Positions 10,596 through 21,221 of a stretch of 64,000 bases of DNA are shown piece by piece. The DNA lies in NCBI GenBank assembly GCA_963682175.1, contig OY821786.1, positions 25,318,501 through 25,382,500 on the forward strand. Direction: 5' to 3'. The notes under the pieces were generated by a model. The model was given only the letters and a program-made list of their open reading frames with translations. It was not told where the DNA came from and ran no database searches. The translations under genes and the position numbers were made by a program. Within the stretch, counting starts at the first letter, position 1. Each line of letters opens with the position of its first letter. The stretch comes from Triglochin maritima (Eukaryota; Streptophyta; Magnoliopsida; Alismatales; Juncaginaceae).

Positions 10596-11850
10596 TCATT
10601 CATGCAAGTCATGAATGGTTGAGTGTGAGAGAGGTTCGTGAAGGAACATGACCTCCTTGACTTCAGTTGGTGCCCCCTCCAAGTAAGGTTTGAGGTGTTG
10701 TCCATTAACTTTCAACACGTCCCCATTCCCTGAGTTTAGGATGTCAACCGCTTCATGAGGAAATACGGTTTGCATAATAAAAGGGTCAGACCAGCGACAA
10801 CGTAGCTTACCCACAAATAGATGAGGCCAGAATTTGTAGAGCAACACCTTCTGGCCAGTCGTAAACACCTTTCTCATAATCATATGATCATGAAACATCT
10901 TGTCTCAGGACTTATGAATTTTGGCATTTTCATATGCATCATTGCGTAGCTATTCCAGTTCCACAATGTCGAGTTCACACTGCACCCCTGCTCGATCAAG
11001 ATCCATATTTAGGTTCTTAATCGCCCAAAAAGCACGATACTCAAGCTCAACGGGTAGGTGGCAAGCCTTGTCGTACAATACCCGATATGGGGACATACCC
11101 AAATTGGTCTTAAATGCGGTGCGGAAAGCCCACAACGCGTCATTCAACTTAGTCGACCAATCCTTCCTCGAGGAATTAACTGTCTTTTCAAGGATTTGCT
11201 ATAATTGACGGTTAGAGACTTTGACCTGCCCACTAGTTTGCCAATGATATGGGATCCCAAGATTCTGGGTGATCGAATACTTCCTCATAAGCGCTTCAAA
11301 TGAGCAATTACAGAAGTGGGTACCCCTATCGCTGATTATGGTACGATGAGTACCAAATCGCCCAAAAATGTCCTTTAAGAATTTGGTGACCACCTTGTTG
11401 TCATTAGTTTTTGTGGGGATAGCCTCAACCAACTTAGACACATAGGCAATGGCCAGCAGAATGTAAACATTTCCGAACGAATTGGAGAAAGGACCCATAA
11501 AGTCGATGCCCCACACATTGAAGATGTCGATGACATGGACATTTTGCAAAGGCATCATATCATGTCGAATCCCGCAAAAGCACTAGCACCTATCACATTG
11601 CTTACAAAATTTGTAAGCATCTTTGAAAAGAGAAGGCCAGTAGATCCAGATTGGAGCACCTTGGTGGCAGTTTTCTTTGCTCCAAAGTGTTCTCCACATG
11701 CCTCAGAGTGGCAAAATTATAGCACACTTTGGAACTCGTTATTTGGGATGCACCACCTGAAAATTTGGTTGGAGCAATATTTGAATTGGTAGAGGTCATC
11801 CCAGTGAAAGAATCTGACATAAGATCTAAATTTGGCTTGGTCAGATTTTT
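10596..11850 (-). pseudogene. Element C integrase (with upstream H2C2 region)
   Basis: Core domain pieces are [16 protein letters not shown] (first catalytic Asp), [11 protein letters not shown] (second Asp) and [12 protein letters not shown]. The last normally reads GQAE-SNRE, so the catalytic Glu is Lys here. The C-terminal part [20 protein letters not shown] and GQKVLLYKFWPHLFVGKLRC follows, ending HEPLSHSTIHDLHE. Stops at about 11199, 10950 and 10900 divide it; it lies in a different frame from RNase H. It would insert the cDNA into the genome; the missing Glu alone should abolish that. Confidence 0.85.
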
Positions 11851-11886
11851 ACCAACCCACAGAAAGTTGCTCGGTCACGAGGTAGT

Positions 11887-12336
11887 TCACGATGTCGGAA
11901 ACCAAGGGTTATCTTCGATCGTGAACAATTGCTCGTCAGGAATTTTGTCATTAATAATTTGGTTCTGTGGGTTGGTCGTCTTAGGACGAGACAAGTGGTC
12001 TGCTACAACATTTTTGCACCCTTTTTTGTCCCGAATCTCGAGATCAAATTCTTGTAACAACAAGATCCATCTCAAGAGTCGAGATTTTGCATCTTTCTTC
12101 GCCCTGAGGTGCTTGATGGCTGTGTCATCAAAATAGATAATCATGTGGGAGCCAATCAAGTATGACCGGAATTTATCCAAAGCGAATTTAATCGCTAAGA
12201 ATTCTTTCTCGGTCACAGTGTAGTTCAATTGGGAATCATTGAGTGTTCTACAAGCATAGTAGATTACATGAGACAATTTGCCCAATCATTACCCAAGCAC
12301 TGCTCCCACAGCAAAGTTAAATGCATCACACATCAA
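11887..12336 (-). pseudogene. Element C RNase H
   Basis: CDAFNFAVGAVLG (first catalytic Asp) lies just upstream of a stop at about 12286-12291, followed by the open stretch [40 protein letters not shown], a TDH-like box changed to [10 protein letters not shown], and VADHLSRP. It is in the same frame as RT upstream, so no frameshift has occurred across RT-RH. The usual TDH is lost, which probably weakens catalysis. Confidence 0.83.
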
Positions 12337-13653
12337 CTAGAAGGTTTCAGTCCACACTAGTGCCTTAATTATGAGAGTTGAAGTCAATTCTTTCTTCATG
12401 GTCACAAAAGTATGGTGGCAATCCGGTGTGAACTCAAAAATGACATCCTTAGCCAACAAGCCGGTGAGAGGTCGAGCAATTTTGCTAAAATCCCGAATGA
12501 ACCATCGATAGAATCCAGCATGCCCGAAAAAGGCGCGGATATCCTTCACATTACGTGGTGGTGGGAGATTAGCAATAAGACCCACTTTGGCGGGATCAAC
12601 CTCAATTCCCCTACTTGAGACCACATGTCCAAGTACAATACCTCGCTTCACCATGAAGTAACATTTCTCCCAATTGAGAGCGAGGTTCTTCTCACGGCAT
12701 CGCTTGAGGACAAGTCTCAAGTGATGAAGGCACTCATCGAAGGAAGCGTCAAATATGGAAAAGTCATCCATGAAAATCTCAATAAAATGCTCTACCATAT
12801 CAGAAAAGATGCTGATCATACACCTTTGAAACATTGCCTGCGCATTACATAACCCAAAGGGTATGCCACGGTAGGTAAACATGCCAAAGGCACATGTAAA
12901 TGTGGTTTTCTTTTGATCCTCGGGGGCAATGGGAATTTGGTTGTAACCGGAGTATCCATCAAGAAAAAAATAATACTCATGTCTGTCCAACCTTTCCAAC
13001 ATCTGATCAATAAATGGCAACGGAAAATGATCTTTCCCCGTTGCCGCATTGAGCTTGCAATAATCAATGCAAACTCGCAAGCCAGTTTGCTGGTGTGTTG
13101 GTAGAAGCTCATTATGCTCATTCTCAACAACTGTCACGCCTGACTTTTTGGTAACCACATGGACATGACTCACCCACGAACTATCAGAGATAGGATAGAT
13201 TATACCATGATCCAAGAACTTAAGAACCTCCTTTCAGAGGGCTTCTTTCAGCACAAGATTCAATCTTCGTTGTGGGCCCCGACAGGGCCTAGAATTCTCT
13301 TCCATGTGGATCCGATGCTGGACAATACCAGGGCTAATTCCCTTGATGTCCTTCAAGGACCACCTCTTGATCTCAAAGAGTACTTTTTTGAGGGCAACCT
13401 CTTGATATTTTGGAAGATTAGAAGCAATAATGAGTGGCAAGGTCTCATTATCCCCTAAAAAGATGTATTTAAGGTTATCGGGGAGCAGTTTAAGCTCGAT
13501 CGGAGGTGAGTTCTTGCTGGATTCAGAGTTAATTTCAAGTATCTCAGAGGCCATAAGGTAAGAGGAGCAAGCACCCAGATGTGCCTCCTCATTCAGGAGT
13601 TCATCGGTGGATTCCTCAAAATCATCATTAATCGCAACCTGGTCATTAGGCAC
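12337..13653 (-). pseudogene. Element C reverse transcriptase
   Basis: A 292-codon open stretch (13215-12337) holds most of RT: RVCIDYCKLNAATGKDHFPL, FLDGYSGYNQIPIAPEDQKK (residues 84-103), FGLCNAQAMFQRCM and the catalytic FMDDFSIF (residues 148-155), then the thumb FFGHAGFYRWFIRDFSKIA. The upstream spacer to protease (13653-13237) is in the same frame, with one stop at 13234-13236. The polymerase site looks intact. It copies element RNA into DNA in virus-like particles. The long intact stretch suggests C decayed rather recently. Confidence 0.9.
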
Positions 13654-13665
13654 CTCAATAATATG

Positions 13666-14136
13666 TCAATGTGACTCAAACATGCCCAATGACTCAAGCT
13701 CATCTGTGTCCTGAATGAAATTGGCTCCGACAGCATCGTCAAAGAGCCTGGATTGCTTACTAAGAGTAAAGATGTTGAAATCCGCCGTGTGATTTCCAAA
13801 AGACAACCTCATCAAGCCATTGCGACAATTAATCAAAACATTAGATGTCGCAAGAAATGGCCTCCCAAGGATCATTGGAATTTGTCCTTGTGGGTTGGAC
13901 ACATGTTCAGTATCCAAGATGATGAAATCAACTGGAAATACAAACTCACCCACTTTAGTAAGGACATCCTCCGCACTTCCTCGTGGAGTCTTGATGGATC
14001 TGTCAGCCAACTGGAGGGTTGTCCTCGTTGGCTTAAGATCGCCTATTCCAAGGTTGACATAGACAGAGTAGGGCAGGAGGTTCACATATGCTACCAAATC
14101 CAATAGAGCTTGAGGAATTGTCATGATACCGATCAT
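13666..14136 (-). pseudogene. Element C protease, active site altered
   Basis: Athila-type protease: QALLDLVAYVNLLPYSVYVN, then KPTRTTLQLADRSIKTPRGS, FPVDFIILDTE and IPMILGRPFLATSNVLINCR. The catalytic loop of the lineage is DLGAS; here it is DLVAY, so the Gly of the Asp-x-Gly triad is replaced by Val. It shares its frame with the gag C-terminus upstream (one TAA at 14185-14187 between them) and RT downstream. It would process the Gag-Pol precursor. Confidence 0.85.
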
Positions 14137-14184
14137 GTAAGAAACAGTTGGACAACTGGGGTCATTGTATTTGACTGTCTTGGG

Positions 14185-14969
14185 TTATGTCAATATCGAG
14201 CTCACATTGGAGGCCAGAAATGCCTTTTTGGGAACATTTGTTCTCCTCTTAACGGTACAAAGGACTTTAAGGAACTTGGCATACGGTGGCATTTGCTGAA
14301 TGACGTCCAACAATGGAATGTTAATCTTGACTTGCCTAAGTACCTCAACGATTTTGTCCCAATGCTCATCATGTTTTTTAGTCAACCTATGAGGGAATGG
14401 TGCCTTGGGGACATAATTGTCACAAGGAGGAGTCTCAGAATTGGGTTCCTTGAAAGACACACAACCCTTCTCGGAAAAGTCACCAACAGGGTTGGATTCA
14501 GGCATTTCCACATTGTTCTCAACAACCCTTCCCGATCTTATGGTATGGACAACATTTGCATGTTTGGAAGGGTTATTTTCAACACTGTGCACATTCTGCC
14601 TAGCCTAAGCAGGTTGACCCCTGGGATTTACCACAGGTTGACTTGGTAACTGACCTTTCTCGCATTCATGGAACTGATGAGCCAACTGACTAACTTGCAT
14701 TTCCCAAGCTTTGACTGTACTTTGCATGCTCTGCATGAACGATTAAAGGGTCGAATCACTGAGGATTCCTCTGGGTCAACTCGCTGGGGTAGTGGAGTTT
14801 GGTTAGAATAACCCGACGATGAGGCCTGTGGAGATTGGTAATTATGGTGTTGAGACCTTTGATGTGGGGGTTGGTAGGTCACTGATGGGTTGGAGGTTGA
14901 TAAGGTGGAGGTAGAGGTTGAGCGTGCGAGCTCTGACCATGGCCCCCAAGAGAAGTTAGGATGGTTACA
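14185..14969 (-). pseudogene. Element C Gag, C-terminal part
   Basis: A proline/glutamine-rich stretch (PPHQRSQHHNYQSPQASSSG) in one frame is followed, after a shift near 14610, by HDEHWDKIVEVLRQVKINIP, DVIQQMPPYAKFLKVLCTVK and RTNVPKKAFLASNVSSILT, the well-known Athila region leading into protease. The capsid middle and any zinc knuckle are missing at the junction with LTR D at 14969/14970. The N-terminus is found at 22585-23033. Confidence 0.85.
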
Positions 14970-16359
14970 TGATTGACATCATTTCATGCTTACATTTGTA
15001 TCTTATATCCATTATATTTCAACAAAACAATGCTACGTGATGAGTATTATGTTTGAATTTCAGAAATAAATAGGTTTGAAGAGAAGAGGCATAAAAGGAC
15101 CTAAAAGCATGGAAAATGACTAAGTTGAGAGACTCAAGGACTAAGATGCAAGATCGAAAGACCTGAACGTAAGATCGAAGGACCAAGGAGCAAACAAGAA
15201 TACTTCAAACCATCATGGGGACTATTTTGGCAATTATATTCGGATCAGAGCTCCAACAAACAAAGTAGATGCATCAAAGACAAACAAAGCCTTCCCGAAA
15301 AGCCCACAAGAAAATCCAGAGCGATCCGAATACTGTAGACCACCTATTGGGTGTCCAAGATCACTAATTAGCGGTCACTTTTGGTCCGGATCCGGTAAGA
15401 TTTATGTGGGGGCGTGTATTAGTGTGTATGTAGTCTATTTATGGTATTTGTTTAGCCCCATACCAGGGGATTGTCCCGGATTACCTTTTTCTATGGCTAT
15501 AAATAGAACTCTTCACCTTCTACTGTAATCACCCTTTTCCTGGTGGCATTCTCTTTACTTGGAGTAAGCCTTGAAGCAAAATCTCAAGGTGGAGAAGAAT
15601 GCTACCTTCAATGTGAGTCATCTAATAAAATAATTTTTCCATTGTTTTGTTCTTATGTTGTTTCTTTATGCATGCTTAGCTTAGTTTTATTTCTTTGATT
15701 CTAGGCTAAAGTAGTTAGAATGTTTCGTTTCTTCTTTAGTTTAATTGTTAGAGTAATGTGTAGTGAGTAGACCCATCCATCCCCCTTTGGGGGTGGAGAT
15801 GATGTTCATACATGCATTAAAGAATGGATATGAATGCTTTATATTTTGATTATGATGATAAATGTGAATGTATGCTTGCTTGTTAGAGTAGAATACTACA
15901 CTTGATGGGTTTTGCCACACATCTTAGACACCTCCCATGCTTGTTTATGTTCTGAAATAACCAGCTTGTGTATATGAATGTTAATCAACTAGGTTAGTTA
16001 ATGGATTGATAGGTTTTGCCATAACCTTTAGACACTTCATATGCATGAAAACACTACCTACATTTGTGCCTATAGAATGCATTCTTCACCATTTTTTTAC
16101 ATGTGTGCACACACTCCACCCCTTAGGGGTTTTCAATTTCTGATTTCCAGCTTTCAATTTCCATCGCTTTCGTTTTCCTTATTTGATGCTTACTCGTTCA
16201 GTGTAGTTAGTCTAGTTTAGTGTAATCACAACTTCTTCCCCTCTTTTCCCACTTGCCTTCGAACAAACCAGAGTCTACACACCTCCTTGTGGATCGACCC
16301 ATATTTGCCACCGCTTCAACGGGGCCGTGCACTTGCGGTTAGTTAAAACGTATTAAACA
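14970..16359 (+). repeat. 5' LTR of element D (1390 bp)
   Basis: Starts TGATTGACATC, ends TTAAACA. TATA box at 15498-15505. The dyad block here is degenerate (CACCTATTGGGTG near 15341-15353). It is very similar to LTR E on the other strand, for example through the 'catacatgcattaaagaatg' stretch at about 15809. Confidence 0.9.
15498..15505 (+). promoter_or_regulatory. TATA box of LTR D
   Basis: TATAAATA followed by GAACTCTTC, conserved in A, E, F and I at the same relative place. Confidence 0.7.
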
Positions 16360-16365
16360 AGTTTT

Positions 16366-16382
16366 TGGCGCCGTTGCCGGGG
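16366..16382 (+). promoter_or_regulatory. Primer binding site (tRNA-Asp) of element D
   Basis: TGGCGCCGTTGCCGGGG is an exact complement of the 3' end of plant tRNA-Asp, including CCA. It begins 7 bp after the LTR end. Athila and Tat elements are known to use this primer. Confidence 0.92.
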
Positions 16383-17468
16383 AGGTGCTCTGTCCAGACT
16401 TTGGTTTGGACGATTCAAGTGGTTTTATTTTTTTTATAGTTTTGGTTTGTTTCAGGAGTTGCAAGAAGAAAGGGGACGCTACTGGAGAAACTGTGGGGAA
16501 TAATTGCGCAAAAGGGACCGCCAATCAGCAATCTGGTGAGCTTCAATTTCTCCCAATTTTATTCTGGTGGTTTCTTATTTCATTATAGTTATCTGGGAGC
16601 ACCGTCTTGCATGCTGTGACTTTTAGTTTGCTCCCAGATTAAAAATCAATCCCCTTTATCAACTTGGACCATAAAACTCAAAGCAAAAGATTAGACTCTT
16701 GCCATCTAGGTCATGCATCATTTGTAGACCTTACACGCATATGTCTTTTCTTTGCTTTACTTTTTTGTTGTTGATTGCTGGCGTGAGGTACGTGCACCCA
16801 AATCTCTCATTCATGCATGTTTCGATCATGCATTAGTTAGTAAGGTGCATCGGGACAAGAGTGAGTGGAGCGTTTGATTGGAGTGTTGATTGCTAGATTT
16901 AAGATCAAAATGCTACTAAGGAGGGGTTGTCCCATAAATGATAAGGTAGGGGATTTCATCACCCTTTCCTTGGCCCCAAAAATCACTCTTAAGAAAGCCT
17001 TAATTCTAAAAGCAAGTAGACATTGGCCGTAAGGATTTTGGACGCACTAGGAGAGTGATCTAGTTGAGACCGTCATGGCCTGATCAGTGTTGCCTACCTT
17101 GTCGATAGTAGGAGGTATTGGATCTCTGGATCTGGTATCACTTGCTGGGCATTATGGTCTTCGTTGTAGGGAGGTGAGGCGTGTCGAGACTAGTCACCTC
17201 GAAGTTAGGCGTCGTCTAGCCTAAGCACCCATAGCCTTAAGTTGTTTGAGCCGTGCTTGCTAGATTAGGCTTCTACCTTCTCCCATTACCCATACTAGCT
17301 CTAGGGATTCTTCCCTTCTCCTCTGAGTCATCTTCTTCTCACCTACTTCTACATTCTAGTCTCCTCCCCTTTACACTCTTTGTTAGCATTTTAGGGTCGA
17401 GTCGAACACTTTTTGCGAGTTTGGCCTCGTGGTGGTGAGAGTGATCGACTCTAGAGTTCTTTGTCGAG
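16383..17468 (+). other. Element D untranslated leader
   Basis: About 1.1 kb before the gag-like ORF. No gene is seen. It contains dyads related to the LTR block (ACCGCCAATCAGCAATCTGG near 16519), a stretch 'gctggcgtgaggtacgtgc' at about 16778, and a C/T-rich segment just before the ORF (17260-17380). The same landmarks occur in F, H and B, so it may carry packaging or translation signals. Confidence 0.75.
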
Positions 17469-18980
17469 ATGGATGGTTACATGGGCGACCATCCATATCA
17501 TTGTTGGGACCAGGACAATTCTCCCTGGTACTTCGGACCCATGCATCTTGGGGTGCCTCCGACAAACACCCCGTATGGTTGGGACAATCTTCATTGTTTG
17601 ACTGAGCAATCTTCATATTGGGGTAATATGAGAGAGGCACAGACTGCTAGACCACCATCTAGTTACGTCGGATCGTATGTTGGTTCTCCAACTGAGACGT
17701 TGCAAGAACCTTTGGCCTCTTTCATGCATGTGGTAGATCACATGAGTGCACCGGTGGCTCCAGTATCCGTACCATGTGACTAGTGTGGGTTGAATGGTCA
17801 TGTTATCGGGGAATGTTCTTATGTTCCCCCAGAGCCTGAGTATGAGCATACATTTTCCTAAAATGCTCAATATGACCATTACGGCTCCGCCTACAGCCCG
17901 AGAGGGATGGATTCGGGGGGAGACAATTCTTATTCAAATTCTTATACAACATTCCCACCCCAGTATCCTCCTTCTGAATATCCTGAATTCTACCAACACC
18001 CCACGACCAATCATTGGACTCATTCTCAGCCCATCACCACCCAACCCATCCATTTCCAAAATTCTGACATGAACCTCACAGTTGACCGCAAACTTGATTC
18101 TTTAGAACAATCCCTCCAAACGTTCATGGAAACCACTCAAAATGTGTTGAAGTCCAATCACAATTCCCTGCAAACTATGGAAATGTATGTGAGTCAAATT
18201 ACACAACAATTAAGTAAACGTAAGGAGGGTGACATTTCTTGTCAACATGAGGATTCATCTTTTGATATCGAACCACCACCACATTCACAAATTCAAAGCA
18301 CAATCTTTCAGAGTCAAACTCCTAGTCAGTGTGAGGGACTTGGGGTTTCAATTCACGATCACATTGTGGGGGATTCGATCCAAATTGAGAATAACATGGA
18401 CCAACTTCATTATGAGTCGGCACAGGATTGTGCCGCATCTTTTTGTCCTGTGGCCCCTGAGCCACATGATCTTGATGTTGTGCCTCTTAAGGACTCACCT
18501 CTGGTGGAGCAAAAGCTCCCTAGTAAACTTAATTTCAAACGACCTGATGAGAGTTTGCCTCTCACTATTGTTCCTGATTATCTTGGAAATGATGGAACAT
18601 CAAACAACTACATTGCTAATGAGGGTATTAGGAGTTCCTTGGAAGATACCTTGGGTAAGAGACCCACTTTCTGTTCGCCTGGTGAGTCGGACATGCATAA
18701 CAAGGTTCTTGACCTCGTTCCGACCCACCAGCCTATTGGTTGGAGAGTTTGGATTGACGATCATAACTTCAGTACTGCAACGGCAGAAACTCTTCTTCCA
18801 TTGTGTAATTATTCCCAAACTCTTGAGAGGTTCAAGCTCTTTCACTTTGATCATTTGAATGAGACGCCTTTGAGTCCAATTCATGAACCTCTTCTTTCAT
18901 CTTGTGCTCTTTGTGAGGGTGGCCGAAACATGAGTATTCTGGCCCCGCGTGGTGTCATGTTCCCTTTCCAAGTGGATTGA
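17469..18980 (+). pseudogene. Gag-like zinc-knuckle protein of element D (503 codons, two stops)
   Basis: Begins MDGYMGDHPYHCWDQDNSP. The knuckle reads CD-stop-C-GLNG-H-VIGE-C, with TAG at 17781-17783 in place of the variable residue, and a second stop falls at 17859-17861. After that, 357 codons are open, with a Pro/Tyr-rich stretch (QYPPSEYPEFYQH), a helical segment LEQSLQTFMETTQNVL to YVSQITQQLSKRKEGD that resembles the end of Athila Gag, and a C-terminal block with DDHNFSTA, SCALCEGG and PRGVMFPFQVD that I cannot assign. Length is exactly that of F. By family it should bind RNA and assemble particles. There is no pol downstream. Confidence 0.85.
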
Positions 18981-20582
18981 CCCACTTTTGAGATTCCCAT
19001 TTGATGTCCTTTGACAAATGAAGATGGGAACTTATTTTTGTACATAGTTTTATTCAAAAAAAGGTAAGATAAAAGACTCCATGAGCGAGCATTGATTGTT
19101 GTGGGCCCCAACCCTTGTGTATTTGGGCCCCATTTCTTTCACGTATTTGTATCCCTTCTTTAGCATCTCACAGGGTTTGAGGGAATTCGGGTTTGTGTCC
19201 ATCAACATAACCATGAACTTCCTATTGTACTTCACGTTGGTGAGATCTTTTCTTTTTCATGCATAAATCCATGTAGTTTCATGCTCACATTCATTGAGGA
19301 CAATGCATGAAGTAGGTGTGGGGGGTGCTTTACGTGTGTACATAGTCGAGTCATTTTCCTTTGATTTCATTTTCTTTTGTTTGTACTGTTAGAGTCATGT
19401 TGGTGTGCTACATTTAATATTGATATATCTGCTTGCCATGATCCTTGGGTGACTTGTCTTCTTTTGCTTGCATAGTGCTTCAAAATTTTCATATTTCTTT
19501 CAAAATCTTCATGTGTTTGCGAAAGATAATGTCTTGTGGGTTTCACGTATGTTTGGCATGTGCAAAACCTTTGAGGGGCAAAGTAAAAAGAAAGCTCCCA
19601 AAATTGTCTTGAAAATGATGCACTAGGATACCTAGTATATCGGCTTTCGGTCTTATCGAGTCGTTAGGATGCACCCCGGTTTTCCCTCGGGGGCCGAGTA
19701 ATCATGGGGTTTTAGTACTCAAACATTTAAAGAAGTCCACCATGAACCTAATGAGTCAATTATTTGTGTCGGTTAATATAAGGAAATTTGTTGTAGTCAA
19801 GGACCCTTTAAATCTTGTTGTGAGACATTAAGTGTAGGGGTTTTTGTTCATGTGTAGAGAAGAAATAAGTGAGTAGGTATTCTCTCTTCTCGCATGGCTC
19901 CTATCACTCGGGAAATTAGGTCTGAGGGGACTTTGTTCCTGGTGCTTTCGAGTCATCTGACTTGGGTTGCACTGACCGAAGTCCTGTTACACGGGTGGTA
20001 GGGATTGCCCTAAGTGGAGATTTGGGGAAAGGTATACGTGATAGTGTAAGTCCTCATAGGCAATGATGCACAAAACCTGACCCTGGGAGAATGAAACTCT
20101 ATCTAGTAAGAAAAAGAAGAAAAAAAGTAAGAAAAGAAACAAAAAGAAAAAAGTAATTCAAATAAGAACCTCAATGGAACTTACACTTTGTATCACTTGT
20201 GGATGTTGAGGTTGTCCATGTCTTGCACTTAAGTCCTTAATTAACTTTCACGAATGATTTAGTAGGCTAGGTGTGTGGACTGATTACATATATAGAGTCG
20301 GCCCATAGTATTACCGTGGCCCATGATCGACAACATAAGTCCAACGAGTCGTATAGCTAGATTGAATAATTCATCTTTGTTTGGATTTTGTGGGTGTATC
20401 CGCTGAAAACCCTCAAGAGACAACAGTCCTCCTCCTTGGCGACAAGGAGGTTTAACGGCTTGTTGCACGTGCTATGTGCAACCGTGATTCTTACGAAAGT
20501 GAGTTAAGATTTCTTGTTTTTCGTATGCTTTTCTCTATCTTTGTTTTGCTCGGGACTAGCAAAAGTTAGGTGTGGGGGTATT
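18981..20582 (+). other. Element D 3' non-coding block and polypurine tract
   Basis: 1.6 kb with no gene. It has the stretch 'ggacaatgcatgaagta' near 19298, the A/G-rich tract at 20107-20155, and the polypurine tract GTGTGGGGGTATT at 20570-20582 directly before the 3' LTR. The block is shared with C, F, H, I and A. Confidence 0.8.
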
Positions 20583-20965
20583 TGATTGACATCATTTCAT
20601 GCTTACATTTGTATCTTATATCCATTATATTTCACCAAAACTATGCTACGTGACGAGTTTTATGTCTGAATTTCAGAAATAAATAGGTTTGAAGAGAAGA
20701 GGCATAAAAGGACCTAAAAGCATGAAAAAGGACTGAGTTGAGAGACTCAAGGACTAAGATGCAAGATCGAAGGACCTGAACGTAAGATCGAAGGACCAAT
20801 GAGCAAACAAGAATACTTCACACCATCATGGGGAGTATTTTGGCAACTCTATTCGGGTCGGAGCTCCAACAAACAAAGTAGATGCATCAAAGACAAACAA
20901 AGCCTTCCCAAAAAGCACACAAGAAAATTCAGAGCGATCCGAACATTGTAGATCGCCAATTGGCA
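20583..20965 (+). repeat. Truncated 3' LTR of element D (383 bp)
   Basis: Starts TGATTGACATC like the 5' LTR and follows it up to the CCAATTGGC block, where it stops. TATA box and U5 are missing. The break sits within the palindromic block, at about 20957-20965. Confidence 0.85.
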
Positions 20966-21194
20966 ACACTACTTCAGTTATAGCAACACTCCACAGAAAT
21001 ATAGAGGTGAAAGGAGATTACCAGACCGCCAGTTTGCAGTCTCAAGCCGCTGATTGGCGGTCTTGGAGTCTCAGATCGCCTCCAAACTTCACCAGATGCT
21101 TCCTCTTCCCAATGTGAGTCTCCTGAAACAAAGAAAACTACAAAACACAACAAATCCACTCGAATCGTCCAAACCAGAGTCTGGACTGACACCT

Positions 21195-21211
21195 CCCCGG
21201 CAACGGCGCCA
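21195..21211 (-). promoter_or_regulatory. Primer binding site (tRNA-Asp) of element E
   Basis: The minus strand reads TGGCGCCGTTGCCGGGG, identical to the site of D, 10 bp inside the LTR end. It faces the site of D. Confidence 0.92.
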
Positions 21212-21221
21212 AAATCCTCAT

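Larger units (their letters stand above)
7595..14969 (-). mobile_element. Element C: Athila-lineage gypsy element with pol, 3' two thirds
   Basis: Minus strand order is gag C-terminus, protease, RT, RNase H, integrase, a non-coding 3' block and 3' LTR. It is the only element of this LTR family here with pol. Its 5' LTR and leader are missing; the gag N-terminus continues at 22585-23033 beyond the D/E insertion. There is no second (archaeal-type) RNase H and no env-like ORF after integrase. The Athila assignment is from the gag-PR-RT wording and the tRNA-Asp primer site of the sister copies. Confidence 0.88.
14970..20965 (+). mobile_element. Element D: non-autonomous Athila-group element (left arm of inverted D/E chimera)
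   Basis: 5' LTR, tRNA-Asp primer site, leader, 503-codon gag-like ORF with two stops, 3' non-coding block, polypurine tract, and only the first 383 bp of the 3' LTR. At 20965/20966 the text switches to the leader of a minus-strand element (E). Left flank (14965-14969) is ttaca, inside gag of C. Confidence 0.88.

Noticed and set aside
11729..12136. 135-codon + strand frame opposite RNase H and integrase of C
   Set aside because: It is antisense to a clear pol gene and has no recognisable domain.
18229..18858. 209-codon frame overlapping the gag-like ORF of D in another frame
   Set aside because: The conserved frame shared with F and H is the other one; this one is a Leu/Arg-rich shadow also seen in F only because the DNA is similar.
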